Assembly: GCF_001684335.1 (NCBI RefSeq)
Contig: NZ_LOIC01000036.1
Location: 1 to 64,000 of the forward strand
Direction of reading: 5' to 3'
DNA length: 64,000 bases
Source: Photorhabdus namnaonensis
GTDB taxonomy: Bacteria; Pseudomonadota; Gammaproteobacteria; Enterobacterales; Enterobacteriaceae
Part shown: one piece after another, positions 1-7,831 of the stretch
Position numbering within the stretch: the stretch's first letter is position 1
Layout of the letters: each line of letters opens with the position of its first letter
Position numbers and translations under genes: made by a program
The notes under the pieces: model-generated
The model's database searches: none
Seen by the model: only the letters and a program-made list of their open reading frames with translations
Told to the model about the DNA's origin: nothing

Positions 1-591
1 CTGGACCCGGGCCTCCGATTCGCCGGGCAACTTTTTGATGAGGAAAGTGGTTTATTTTATAATCGGTTCCGCTATTATTTGCCGGAAGCAGCGTGCTACC
101 TCAGTCCCGATCCAACTGGCCTCTGGGGCGGTGAGAATACCTATGCATATGTGACAAATCCCGCTGGATGGGTTGACCCTCTGGGACTTAGTAGATGTTC
201 TGCCGGAGCTGCTACTGGTAATGGAAAGAGCATTACTAACAAGTGGTTGAAGGGCTCTCATGGTAATGCAGGATTGTTTCCTGCTTCTATTGCTGAGAAA
301 ATGAAAGGAAAAACGTTTAAGTCGTTTGATGATTTTAGAGAAACCTTTTGGAAAGAAGTTGCTAAAGATCCTCATTTATCACAAGAGTTCAGCAAATCTA
401 ATATTACTAGAATGTTAGATAGCAAGGCACCTATTTCTCATAACACCCAATGGAATGGGAAAAATAGATCTTATGTTCTTCACCATCGAACACCAATTCA
501 GCATGGAGGAGGCGTATACGATATGGATAATATATTAATAGTTACACCTAAATACCATTTGGATGTTCTTGATCGGTCATATCATTTTTGA
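1..591 (+). CDS. Rhs-family polymorphic toxin, C-terminal part with colicin-E-like HNH DNase tip (5' end outside window)
   Basis: Reading frame 1 is open from the first base, so the gene starts upstream of the window. The first ~60 codons are the Rhs repeat-associated core end: GQLFDEESGLFYNRFRYY, then SPDPTGL, and NPAGWVDPLGL, the site after which the toxin tip is released in this family. The tip (~120 residues) matches the DNase domain of colicins E2/E7/E8/E9: NKWLKGSHGNAG, FKSFDDFRETFWKEVAKDP, a NITRML-KAP stretch, then the HNH core LHHRTP, GGGVYDMDN and VTPKYH. The expected role is non-specific DNA cleavage in a competitor after type VI or other delivery. In the E9 toxin the last metal ligand is the second His of HIDIH; here the same place reads HLDVL, so that ligand may be replaced by the His in the terminal SYHF. 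The immunity gene follows directly. The family call rests on motifs recognised by eye. Confidence 0.9.
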   Translation: MDPGLRFAGQLFDEESGLFYNRFRYYLPEAACYLSPDPTGLWGGENTYAYVTNPAGWVDPLGLSRCSAGAATGNGKSITNKWLKGSHGNAGLFPASIAEKMKGKTFKSFDDFRETFWKEVAKDPHLSQEFSKSNITRMLDSKAPISHNTQWNGKNRSYVLHHRTPIQHGGGVYDMDNILIVTPKYHLDVLDRSYHF

Positions 592-599
592 GGTTCAAT

Positions 600-800
600 A
601 TGATGTCTAGAAATGAACTCGTTGAATTAATAAGGAAGATCCAACGAAGTGAAGGCACAGAGGAGGAAGCGGATAAGAATATTGATTTATTGTGTAATAG
701 TGTATTAGATCCAATGGCTTCAAATTATATATTTTATGATGACCTAAGTGCCGAAGAAATTGTAGATAAAATATTATCTTATAAACCTATATCTCTTTAA
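600..800 (+). CDS. Colicin/pyocin-type DNase immunity protein
   Basis: A short acidic protein of about 66 residues that should bind and block the HNH DNase tip encoded immediately upstream. It resembles the Im2/Im7/Im9 family: helix 1 ELVELIRKIQ, an acidic helix GTEEEADKNIDLL, and the conserved DP..SNYIFYDD patch, which corresponds to HPSGSDLIYYP of Im9, then LSAEEIVDKIL. The frame is open from a TTG at 588, but the ATG pair at 600/603 is preceded by GAGG at 590-593 with good spacing, so 600 is preferred. The toxin stop codon (589-591) lies within this ribosome site, which suggests translational coupling. A strong hairpin lies just after the stop. Colicin immunity proteins are usually 85-87 residues, so this one is on the short side. 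Confidence 0.85.
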   Translation: MMSRNELVELIRKIQRSEGTEEEADKNIDLLCNSVLDPMASNYIFYDDLSAEEIVDKILSYKPISL

Positions 801-804
801 TCAT

Positions 805-827
805 AACCACCCGCATAGCGGGTGGTT
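805..827 (+). terminator. Hairpin after the immunity gene
   Basis: A perfect 10-bp stem (805-814 and 818-827) with an ATA loop, followed by only a short T run. A second small hairpin (GCCCT-ATA-AGGGC, 835-847) follows. It probably ends the toxin-immunity transcript, and the pair may mark the outer edge of the IS66 remnant. Confidence 0.6.
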
Positions 828-965
828 TGCTCTAGCCCTATAAGGGCATATTACCGACTGCGCCTAAATGACGCCCTTTCGTAAACGTCCGGTCATCTCA
901 CCTTGTTCTTCCTCTCCGGCCCATGCACGCTACTGCTTCCTTATCTTCACCTGGAGACTGACACC

Positions 966-1268
966 ATGAGCCGTAGCCGATATACCCCGGAACAAAAACA
1001 GCAACATGTGACCCAATGGCGCCACAGTGACCTGACTCGAAAACAGTATTGCGAACAGCATCAGCTGAGTTTTTCCTCTTTCCGCGACTGGATTGCCGAC
1101 AGTAACAACATCCCCCAACCTCTCAGCCAGACACTACCCGCCATCTTGCCGGTTTCACTCCAGCCTGACGACGCGCGCACCGTCACCCTGCATACCCCAG
1201 ACGGGTATGCCATCGCCTGTCCATTAACACTGTTGCCTGACGTGATGCGGGTATTGGCCCGATGCTGA
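966..1268 (+). CDS. tnpA: IS66 accessory protein TnpA
   Basis: A 100-residue protein with an N-terminal helix-turn-helix of the transposase orf-A type: YTPEQKQQHVTQWRHSDLTR, then YCEQHQLSFSSFRDWI. The C-terminal half ends in a short beta-rich segment (VTLHTPDGYAI), as in IS66 TnpA proteins. The ATG at 966 follows GGAG at 952-955. Its stop overlaps the tnpB start by 7 bp, the usual coupling in IS66. The role of TnpA in IS66 transposition is accessory, probably DNA binding. It appears intact, but the rest of the element is not. Confidence 0.8.
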   Translation: MSRSRYTPEQKQQHVTQWRHSDLTRKQYCEQHQLSFSSFRDWIADSNNIPQPLSQTLPAILPVSLQPDDARTVTLHTPDGYAIACPLTLLPDVMRVLARC

Positions 1269-1579
1269 AACTGCAACAGCTCTTTCTGGTGCGAGAGCCC
1301 GTCGACATGCGTCGGGGCATTGATGCCCTGACTCAACACCTCGAGGGACTGAATTTGCGCTGGCAGGACGAAGCCGCTTTTGTTTTCTGCAACAAGGCCC
1401 GCTCCCGTCTCAAGGTGTTGCGCTGGGACCGACACGGTGTCTGGCTCTGTACCCGCCGTCTGCATGCCGATACCGATATCGCGGTGCTGGAGACCCAGCT
1501 TTCACGCCTGCATCTCCCGGAAGCTCCCCCGGCGGTCTGCCCCAAACGACAGCCTTATACCGACGACTTTACCCTGTGA
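1262..1579 (+). pseudogene. tnpB: IS66 tnpB fused by deletion to an internal piece of tnpC
   Basis: Residues 1-68 are a normal IS66 Orf2 (TnpB) N-terminus: PVDMRRGIDAL, then FVFCNKARSRLKVLRWDRHG and VWLCTRRLH. The usual RGRF.WP continuation is absent. From about residue 69 the sequence instead reads DTDIAVLETQL...PEAPPAVCPKRQP, which looks like the region of TnpC just before its conserved KR(K/Q)PLP segment. The frame then stops at 1577-1579. I infer a deletion that removed the end of tnpB and the start of tnpC. Nothing resembling the DDE catalytic part of TnpC follows before the LysR gene on the other strand. Confidence 0.65.
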
Positions 1580-1680
1580 AGATATCTGGTTGGCGCTGGA
1601 GATGGAGCCTTACTTTTATTACCAGAGAACCGTTGATATTTTTTCTATCTCCGCCCCGGAGACAGTTATGCTTATTTACT

Positions 1681-2559
1681 CTAGACGTGATACCTGACGG
1701 CTTCCACAAAAGCCATAAAAGCCGGTGAAGCTTGTCGCCGGTTGGGATAATAAAGATGAAATCCCTGAAAATATGGACACCAGTCTGCTAAGACTTCCTT
1801 TAATTTCCCGTCGGCAATGTAGGGTTTAGCTAAATATTCAGGAACATAAGCCAGTCCTATACCATCCAGTGCGCTATTCAGAAGATGAATAGTACTATTT
1901 GAGGTAAATTGCCCATTGACCCGAATATTCAGCTTTCTGCCATCTTTCTCAAATTCCCACACGTAAATACCGCCAACAACTGAATAACGGGCATTAATAC
2001 AACAATGGTTTGTCAGATCATGAGGAGATTGCGGAATTGGATACTGCTCAAAATAGGCGGGTGTCCCAACTACGGAGAGGCGCCAATCCGGACCAAGACG
2101 TACTGCTATCATATCTTTACTGATAGCTTCGCCAAGCCGGATTCCTGCATCAAACCGCTCACTGACAATATTCGTGAAACCGTAATCGATATTGACCTCC
2201 ACGTTGATGTCAGGATATCGGGCAAGAAACCTGGCAAGCATGGGCCTCAGGATCATCTGTACCGCATCGTCTGAGCAAGTGATCCGAATTGTACCCGCAG
2301 GTTTATCCCGAAGTTCACCCAATCTTTCAATTTCAGCGTTAATCTGTTCAAAAAGAGGACTAATAGAATGTAATAATCTTTCCCCTGCTTCTGTCGGTGC
2401 GACATTACGTGTTGTGCGGGTTAATAAACGTACTCCAAGTCTTTCCTCCAGAGCTTTAATGGTGTGGCTGAGGGCTGATGGCGTGACGCCCATTCTTGCC
2501 GCAGCCTTTGTAAAGCTTCGCTCCTCTGCCACTAACAAAAATGCTTGCAGATCATCCAT
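1681..2559 (-). CDS. LysR-type transcriptional regulator
   Basis: 292 residues, normal LysR length. The N-terminal winged helix-turn-helix is clear (MDDLQAFLLVAEERSFTKAA, then TPSALSHTIKALEERLGVRL and TRTTRNVAPTEAG). It is followed by a periplasmic-binding-protein-like effector domain (GTIRITCSDDAV at ~89, GFTNIVSERFDAGIRLGE, GIGLAYVPEY near 245). It belongs to the subgroup often divergent from small exporters and oxidoreductases. The MFS gene starts 169 bp away on the opposite strand, so the shared intergenic region is its likely operator and the MFS gene its likely target. That is inference from arrangement. The effector is unknown. Confidence 0.9.
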   Translation of the reverse strand: MDDLQAFLLVAEERSFTKAAARMGVTPSALSHTIKALEERLGVRLLTRTTRNVAPTEAGERLLHSISPLFEQINAEIERLGELRDKPAGTIRITCSDDAVQMILRPMLARFLARYPDINVEVNIDYGFTNIVSERFDAGIRLGEAISKDMIAVRLGPDWRLSVVGTPAYFEQYPIPQSPHDLTNHCCINARYSVVGGIYVWEFEKDGRKLNIRVNGQFTSNSTIHLLNSALDGIGLAYVPEYLAKPYIADGKLKEVLADWCPYFQGFHLYYPNRRQASPAFMAFVEAVRYHV

Positions 2560-2728
2560 CCTGAAACCTCAATTGTTGAATTTTTCTCACAAGAGCATGC
2601 TAATTATAGCGTCTAATCAAAGAAACACTATGCAATTAAGATCTACATGAGTTTGATTATCGCCATAGTTGTTTGGGATGCATAAAGCACGTCATTCCGT
2701 TCTGCTATCAAATGAATGCCGGAGAAAA

Positions 2729-3940
2729 ATGAAAACTGTTGATATTGATGTAAGACCATACACGCATTCAACACAGCCACCTGCATGGGGAGCGGTCTTT
2801 TCGATGGCTCTCTGTGTTGTTGTATTGATTGCGTCAGAATTTATGCCCGTCAGCTTGCTAAGTCCAATCGCACAGGACTTGCAGATGAGCCAGGGGCAGG
2901 TGGGTCAGGCTATTTCAGTTTCAGGCTTTTTTGCCGTGCCGACCAGCCTGCTGAATACTCCCCTGACAGGTAAGTTCGACCGGAAAAAAGTGCTGCTGAG
3001 TTTCACGCTGCTTCTGACAATATCCGGGGTGATTGTGACACTGGCCGCTAATAACGTGGAGTTCATGGTCGGACGGGCTTTATTGGGCATCGCCATTGGT
3101 GGTTTCTGGTCAATGGCGACGGCGACTGTGATGAGGCTGCTTCCACCTGATTCTGTTGCGAAAGGGCTGGCTCTGATAAACGGTGGCAATGCGCTGGCAG
3201 CGACCATTGCAGCTCCGTTAGGCAGCTTTTGGGGACAGTATATTGGCTGGCGAGGCGCCTTTTTTATGGTAATCCCACTTGCCATACTGGCGTTTGCCTG
3301 GCAATGGCGGGGGATTCCTGTGATGGAAGCCAGTAAAAAAAATGAAGTAGTCAATCCATTCAGGTTGTTGAAGAGAGCGCAGGTTGCTCTGGGTATGGCT
3401 GGCATCATGTTGTTATTCATGGGGCAGTTCGCTGTTTTTACCTATCTGCGGCCGTTTCTGGAAACGATTACTGGCATCAGTGTGACTGAATTATCCCTCA
3501 CGTTCCTTCTGTTGGGTGCTAGCGGTCTGGTTGGAACATATTTCATCGGATTGTTATTAAAAAAACGGTTGTTTGCCTACCTGATTGCTATCCCTCTCGC
3601 GATGGCAGTGGTTGCGGTAGTCCTTACCATTTTCGGAAATTTTGGCATAGCGGTTGCGGCGTTACTGGCAACTTGGGGATTAGTCGCCACGCCAGCACCG
3701 GTTGCTTGGGGACTCTGGTTGAGCCGCGCACTGCCGGATGATGCGGAAGTTGGTGGTGGCCTGATGGTCGCGACTATTCAGCTAGCTATTACGTTGGGAG
3801 CCAGCTCCGGCGGAGCAATGTTTGATGTCATGGGTTGGAAAAGTCTCTTCGTCTTTGGCGCGGTATTACTGTCGTTATCTGCCATTTTTACCTGGGCTGC
3901 ACAGCGTTCAGCCCATCCAGACGTTATTGCTTATGGGTAA
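2729..3940 (+). CDS. MFS exporter, DHA1 family (NepI/YdhP-like)
   Basis: About 403 residues with twelve predicted transmembrane helices. It follows the NepI (purine ribonucleoside exporter) pattern closely over its length: AVFSMALCVVVLIASEFMPV, SLLSPIAQDLQ, the loop motif GKFDRKKVLL (DHA1 motif A variant), GRALLGIAIGGFWSM, ATVMRLLPP, and AAPLGSFWGQYIGWRGAFF. The frame extends upstream to 2669, but ATG 2729 has GGAG at 2721-2724 and yields the expected MKTVDID start. It probably moves a small organic solute or drug out by proton antiport. The substrate cannot be read from sequence. The divergent LysR gene probably controls it, and the dead hydrolase gene and the SDR genes downstream may once have formed one detoxification locus. 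Confidence 0.9.
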   Translation: MKTVDIDVRPYTHSTQPPAWGAVFSMALCVVVLIASEFMPVSLLSPIAQDLQMSQGQVGQAISVSGFFAVPTSLLNTPLTGKFDRKKVLLSFTLLLTISGVIVTLAANNVEFMVGRALLGIAIGGFWSMATATVMRLLPPDSVAKGLALINGGNALAATIAAPLGSFWGQYIGWRGAFFMVIPLAILAFAWQWRGIPVMEASKKNEVVNPFRLLKRAQVALGMAGIMLLFMGQFAVFTYLRPFLETITGISVTELSLTFLLLGASGLVGTYFIGLLLKKRLFAYLIAIPLAMAVVAVVLTIFGNFGIAVAALLATWGLVATPAPVAWGLWLSRALPDDAEVGGGLMVATIQLAITLGASSGGAMFDVMGWKSLFVFGAVLLSLSAIFTWAAQRSAHPDVIAYG

Positions 3941-3998
3941 GCATGGACAATAGCAGAGAAAAACGTACTGACTTTTATATTTCATTAAAGGCAAATAT

Positions 3999-4743
3999 AT
4001 GAACATGAAAAAGATAGTTTCAGCAATAGCTTTGAGTACGATGTTATCAACATCGGCAGTAGCATCTGCCGCGGATACGCTGGCTTGGGATAAAACATTT
4101 GCGCAAAGTGACAAGGTAATCCACCAGAAGGTGTCGCTCATTTGTTGACAGAAATCGCATTGGTGTCATTGGTATCTGCGGGAGCGGAGGGTTTGCACTC
4201 AGTGCTGCGGCTGTCGATCCTCGGATGAAGGCCATAGTGACTATCAGTATGTATGATATGGGCCGGGATCGCCGTCAGGGATTGGGGGACACAATGACCA
4301 AAGAGGATAGGATCAAAGCACTTGAAGACATTGCCCAGCAACGCTACGTCGAATTTGAAGGTGGGCAGAAACGCTATGTTATCGGGACTCCGGAAGAAAT
4401 TACCGCCGAGTCACCCGCTGTAGCTCGCTAGTTCTATGATTACTACCGGACGCCGAGGGGACACCATCCTCGTTCAACAACAGCAATGTCTCTGACCAGC
4501 AACCCGGCATTAATGAATTTCTTTCCGTTCTCTCAAATAGAGGCAATCTCGCCCCGTCCGATTCTGTTCATTGCGGGTGAGAAAGCTAATTCCCGTTACT
4601 TCAGCGAGGATGCTTACAAATTGGCGGCTGAGCCTAAGGAACTTTACATTGTTTCCGACGCATTGCATGTGGACTTATATGATCGGACGAAATTCATTCC
4701 ATTTGACAAGATTACATCATTTTTCACTCACAACTTGAAATAA
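3999..4743 (+). pseudogene. Degenerate periplasmic alpha/beta hydrolase (dienelactone-hydrolase-like)
   Basis: The start at 3999 gives a signal peptide (MNMKKIVSAIALSTMLSTSA, then VASAADTLAWD) and then KVIHQKVS. At about 4131-4143 the family sequence jumps to VDRNRIGVIGICGSGGF in another frame. The N-terminal lobe, roughly 80-90 residues in relatives, is therefore deleted and the frame is shifted. The GxCxxGG nucleophile-elbow region, TISMYDMGRDR and the terminal SPRPILFIAGEKA and HVDLYDR (catalytic His region) remain. A second lesion is an in-frame TAG at 4429-4431 between SPAVAR and FYDYYRTPRG, a place where relatives have a Glu codon (GAG). Two independent lesions make function very unlikely. 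Confidence 0.85.
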
Positions 4744-4753
4744 GATAATAACA

Positions 4754-4824
4754 AACTAAAGGCGCCTTTAGTTCCAGGCCGCTGATAAATCGCGTTTAAA
4801 ATAGCGAGGTTCGTCAGCGGCCTG
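4754..4824. repeat. Palindrome and long inverted repeat beyond the SDR array
   Basis: A perfect 20-bp palindrome (4754-4773, centred on GGCGCC) is followed by an 11-bp inverted repeat, CAGGCCGCTGA at 4775-4785 and its complement at 4814-4824, enclosing 28 bases. The region lies between the dead hydrolase gene (+) and the first SDR copy (-). It could terminate both convergent transcripts, though neither stem has a long T run. On the minus strand the second repeat lies inside an unexplained short open frame ending at 4752. Confidence 0.5.
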
Positions 4825-4969
4825 AATACCCTTTTTATAACAGGCATCAACAATGTGGAGCATATCAGCCGTATTGCGCCTAGAGGAGGCTACTGTCTGC
4901 TTTGCCCGGTTTTAATATGGCTCAGAGCTGAATGATGATGCTCCGTTAAAACCTAAGGTATTAAGGAAG

Positions 4970-5710
4970 TTAATGCGCGGTATATCCACCATCAACGGGG
5001 TGGTAACTACCGGTAATGAAAGACGCATCCTGAGATAGCAGGAAGCAAGCTAGTGCAGCGACTTCATCTGGTGTTCCGAGGCGGCTGACAGGATGAAGCT
5101 TGGTAGCTTCTTGGACTACATTGGTGTCGAGCCTGGATAGCAATGATGTGTCGATGCAGCCGGGCCCGACGGCGTTAATCCGGATCCCTTGTTTTGCATA
5201 CTCCAGCGCGGCAGTCTTTGTCATGCCTAGCAACGCATGCCCGGCGGCTACGTATGCAATCAAGTTGGCGAAACCAACACTACTTATGGCCGAGGCTATG
5301 TTAACAATTGCACCACCGCCAGAAGCCAGCATCGCGGGGATCTCGTACTTCATTGAGTACAGGACACCGTGCATGTTGGTGTTGATGACCTGATGCCAGT
5401 CATCTAACGGATAGTCCGCGGTCGGATGGAGCGGGCCGGTTATCCCTGCGTTGTTGACTGCCAGATGTAGTGCCCCAAAGGTTTTTACTGTTTGGGCCAC
5501 TAAGCGCTCTACCGCAGACGCTTGGGTAACGTCGAGCTGAATGGCGATAGCATTATCAAGGTCATTGGCAAGGGCTTGAGCCGCGTTGCCGTCGATATCG
5601 GCCACGACAACTTTTGCACCGTTTGCCGCTAGTCTGCGGCAGATTGCAGCACCAATACCCATTGCACCGCCGGTAACGATTGCTACCTTATTATTAAAAT
5701 TTAAAGTCAT
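4970..5710 (-). CDS. Short-chain dehydrogenase/reductase, copy 1; catalytic Lys replaced by Gly
   Basis: 246 residues, a classical SDR of the FabG/3-oxoacyl-reductase size class. The Rossmann motif TGGAMGIG (13-20), DLDGN-like acidic loop (ADIDGNAAQAL), VNNAGI (86-90), INTNMHG (catalytic Asn ~112) and Ser ~140 are present. The active-site YxxxK motif reads YVAAG, with GGG at the Lys codon, so proton relay and cofactor ribose binding should be lost. The start is ATG 5710, preceded by AGGAG; an upstream in-frame ATG at 5740 has no ribosome site. Other changes against copy 3 include NIASAIS and PGCIDTS. It is an open, full-length frame, so it is listed as CDS, but it is probably inactive as an oxidoreductase. 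Confidence 0.85.
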   Translation of the reverse strand: MTLNFNNKVAIVTGGAMGIGAAICRRLAANGAKVVVADIDGNAAQALANDLDNAIAIQLDVTQASAVERLVAQTVKTFGALHLAVNNAGITGPLHPTADYPLDDWHQVINTNMHGVLYSMKYEIPAMLASGGGAIVNIASAISSVGFANLIAYVAAGHALLGMTKTAALEYAKQGIRINAVGPGCIDTSLLSRLDTNVVQEATKLHPVSRLGTPDEVAALACFLLSQDASFITGSYHPVDGGYTAH

Positions 5711-6400
5711 ATATTTTACTCCTGTAAGTGAATGATACAAACTAATTAGTTTTAGTTTGCGTTGGTTTTTTTCTATATTGTCTTAATATAACGTCTAATA
5801 AATCTTTTCTCAACTTAGCCCTATATTTTTCGGGATTTGGTATATTGGATGATTTTGTGAGTATTGAATAAGTTGTATTTTTAATTAATATCACGTCAAT
5901 TTTCTAGAATATATTGTTTGTTTTTTGGATAGTGATCAAAATAAAATTTTTTATAATTAAATTTAATTTTTATTTGTTTAATCTTATTTTGTATTTTTTT
6001 AATAATTTTGTTTGGTATTAATTAGGGTGGAATAAAGTATAATCTGATTTAGTATTCATGTATAATAAATGCAGATAACAATTTCGCTTTTAATGATGAA
6101 ATTCAGTGTATGATAATAAAAATTGCAGAAAATGAAAGGAAATTATTTAAGAAATAAAGACTAAAATGAAATATCTTATCTAGAATAACAAATTGATAGT
6201 TAAAATAAGACACCGTATGGTCAATTTGTTATAAACAATCTAAGTACATTGCGATCTAAAAAGCTGATACGGACAAAGCGATAATAATCTCCTCTTTAGG
6301 CTTATTACGGCTAAAGGAGGCTACTGTCTGCTTTGCCCAGTTTTAATATGATTCGAAGCTGAATGATGATGCTCCGTTAAACCCTAAGATATTAAGGAAG
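5711..6400. other. AT-rich spacer between SDR copies 1 and 2
   Basis: 690 bp with no credible gene. It carries the ribosome site and presumed promoter of SDR copy 1, a 14-bp palindrome at 5739-5752, a long AT-rich stretch typical of H-NS-silenced DNA in this group, and at 6315-6400 the 3' flank of copy 2. It aligns by eye with 7142-7831 and, less well, with about 8780-9230. Confidence 0.7.
5739..5752. promoter_or_regulatory. 14-bp palindrome upstream of SDR copy 1
   Basis: AAACTAATTAGTTT is a perfect palindrome 29 bp upstream of the ATG of copy 1. The same sequence stands at the matching place in front of copy 2 but not in front of copy 3. It may be an operator for a dimeric repressor. No regulator is assigned. 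Confidence 0.4.
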
Positions 6401-7141
6401 TTAATGCGCGGTGTATCCACCATCAACGAGGTGGTAACTACCGGTAATGAAAGACGCATCCTGAGATAATAAGAAGCAAACTAGTGCAGCGACTTCATCT
6501 GGTGTTCCGCGGCGGCCGATAGGATGATCATTGATCATCTCTTGGACTACATTGGTGTCGAGCCTAGATAACATTGGCGTGTCGGTGCAAGCGGGCCCGA
6601 CGGCGTTAATCCGGATCCCTTGTTTTACATACTCCAGCGCGGCAGTCTTTGTCATGCCTAGCACTGCATGTCCGGCGGCTGCGTATGCAATCAAGTTGAC
6701 GAGACCAACACTACTTGCGGCCGAGGCCATGTTAACAATCGCACCACCGCCGGAAGCCAGCATCGCGGGGATCTCGTATTTCATCGAATACAGGACACCG
6801 TGCATGTTGGTGTTGATGACCTGATGCCAGTCATCCAACGGATAGTCCGCGGTCGGATGGAGCGGGCCGGCTATCGCTGCGTTGTTGACTGCCAGATGTA
6901 GCGCCCCAAAGGTCTCTACTGTTTGGGCCACTAAGCGCTCTACCGCAGACGCTTGGGTGACGTCGAGCTGAATGGCGATAGCATTATCAAGGTCATTGGC
7001 AAGGGCTTGAGCGGCGTTGCCGTCGATATCGGCCACGACGACTTTTGCACCGTTTGCCGCCAGTCTGCGGCAGATTGCAGCACCAATACCCATTGCACCG
7101 CCGGTAACGATTGCCACTTTATTATTAAAATCTAAAGTCAT
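6401..7141 (-). CDS. Short-chain dehydrogenase/reductase, copy 2; catalytic Lys and NNAG motif altered
   Basis: 246 residues, the same fold and length as its neighbours, start ATG 7141 behind an AGGAG ribosome site. The TGGAMGIG cofactor loop and the Ser in NMAS are kept. The active site reads YAAAG in place of YxxxK, and the structural NNAG motif reads NNAA (VNNAAIAG). The loop after strand 6 reads PACTDTPM rather than PGYIDTPL. This copy has therefore lost more conserved positions than copies 1 and 3. It remains an intact frame, so a moonlighting or binding role cannot be excluded, but dehydrogenase activity is unlikely. Confidence 0.85.
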   Translation of the reverse strand: MTLDFNNKVAIVTGGAMGIGAAICRRLAANGAKVVVADIDGNAAQALANDLDNAIAIQLDVTQASAVERLVAQTVETFGALHLAVNNAAIAGPLHPTADYPLDDWHQVINTNMHGVLYSMKYEIPAMLASGGGAIVNMASAASSVGLVNLIAYAAAGHAVLGMTKTAALEYVKQGIRINAVGPACTDTPMLSRLDTNVVQEMINDHPIGRRGTPDEVAALVCFLLSQDASFITGSYHLVDGGYTAH

Positions 7142-7831
7142 ATAATTCTACTCCTGTAAGTGAGTGATACAAACTAATTAGTTTTAGTTTGCGTTGGTTT
7201 TTTTCTATATTGTCGTAAAATAACGTCTAATAAATCTTTTTTCAACTTAGTCTTATATTTATTTTGTGATTTGGTATATTGGATTATTTTATGAATATTG
7301 AATAAGTTGTATTGTTAATTAATGTTTTGCCAATTTTCTAGAATATATGGTCGGTTTTTTAGGTGGTGACTAAAATAAAATTTTTTATAATTAAATTTAA
7401 TTTTTTTTATTTAAACTTATTTAATGTTTTTTTAATTATTTTGTTTGGTGTTAATTAGGGTGGAATAAAATATAATCTGATTTAGTATTCATGTATAATA
7501 AATACAGATAGCGGTTCCGCTTTTAATGATGAAATTCAGGGTATGCTAATGAAAATTGCAGAAAATGAAAGGAAGTTATTTAATAAATAAAGACTAAAGT
7601 GAAATGTCTTATCTGGAATAACAAATTAATAGTTAAGATAAAACACGTATGGTCAATTTATTACCAACAATCTAAGTATATTTTGTCCTGAAAAATTGAT
7701 ACGGACAAAGCGACAACAATCTCCTCGTCAGGCTTATTACGACTAAAGGAGGTCACTGTCTGCTTCGCCCAGTTTTAATATGGCTCAGAGCTGAATGATG
7801 ATGCTCCGCTAAAATCTAAGATATAAAGAGA
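7142..7831. other. AT-rich spacer between SDR copies 2 and 3
   Basis: 690 bp without a credible gene, homologous to 5711-6400. It contains the ribosome site of copy 2, the palindrome at 7171-7184, AT-rich presumed promoter DNA, and at 7747-7831 the 3' flank of copy 3. Confidence 0.7.
7171..7184. promoter_or_regulatory. 14-bp palindrome upstream of SDR copy 2
   Basis: Identical to the palindrome before copy 1 (AAACTAATTAGTTT) and 30 bp upstream of the copy 2 ATG. Its conservation in otherwise drifting spacer DNA hints at function, but recent duplication explains it equally well. Confidence 0.4.

Larger units (their letters stand above)
966..1579 (+). mobile_element. IS66-family insertion sequence remnant
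   Basis: Two overlapping genes typical of IS66 (tnpA, then tnpB) are present, but the large DDE transposase tnpC is missing apart from about 35 codons fused to the end of tnpB. I could not identify terminal inverted repeats or a target duplication. The element therefore looks truncated on the right, with an internal deletion, and is probably immobile without help from another copy. Confidence 0.75.
4884..6314. repeat. SDR tandem unit 1 (about 1431 bp)
   Basis: The first of three head-to-tail copies of a segment containing one SDR gene, about 85 bp 3' of it and about 600 bp 5' of it. Equivalent landmarks recur at a spacing of 1431 bp: gene ends at 4970, 6401 and 7832, and starts at 5710, 7141 and 8572. 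The non-coding parts are also similar but more diverged than the coding parts. Confidence 0.85.
6315..7746. repeat. SDR tandem unit 2 (about 1431 bp)
   Basis: The middle copy of the tandem triplication. It is closest to unit 1: both share the Gly codon at the catalytic Lys position and nearly identical promoter-proximal DNA, so units 1 and 2 probably arose by the later duplication or were homogenised. Confidence 0.85.
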
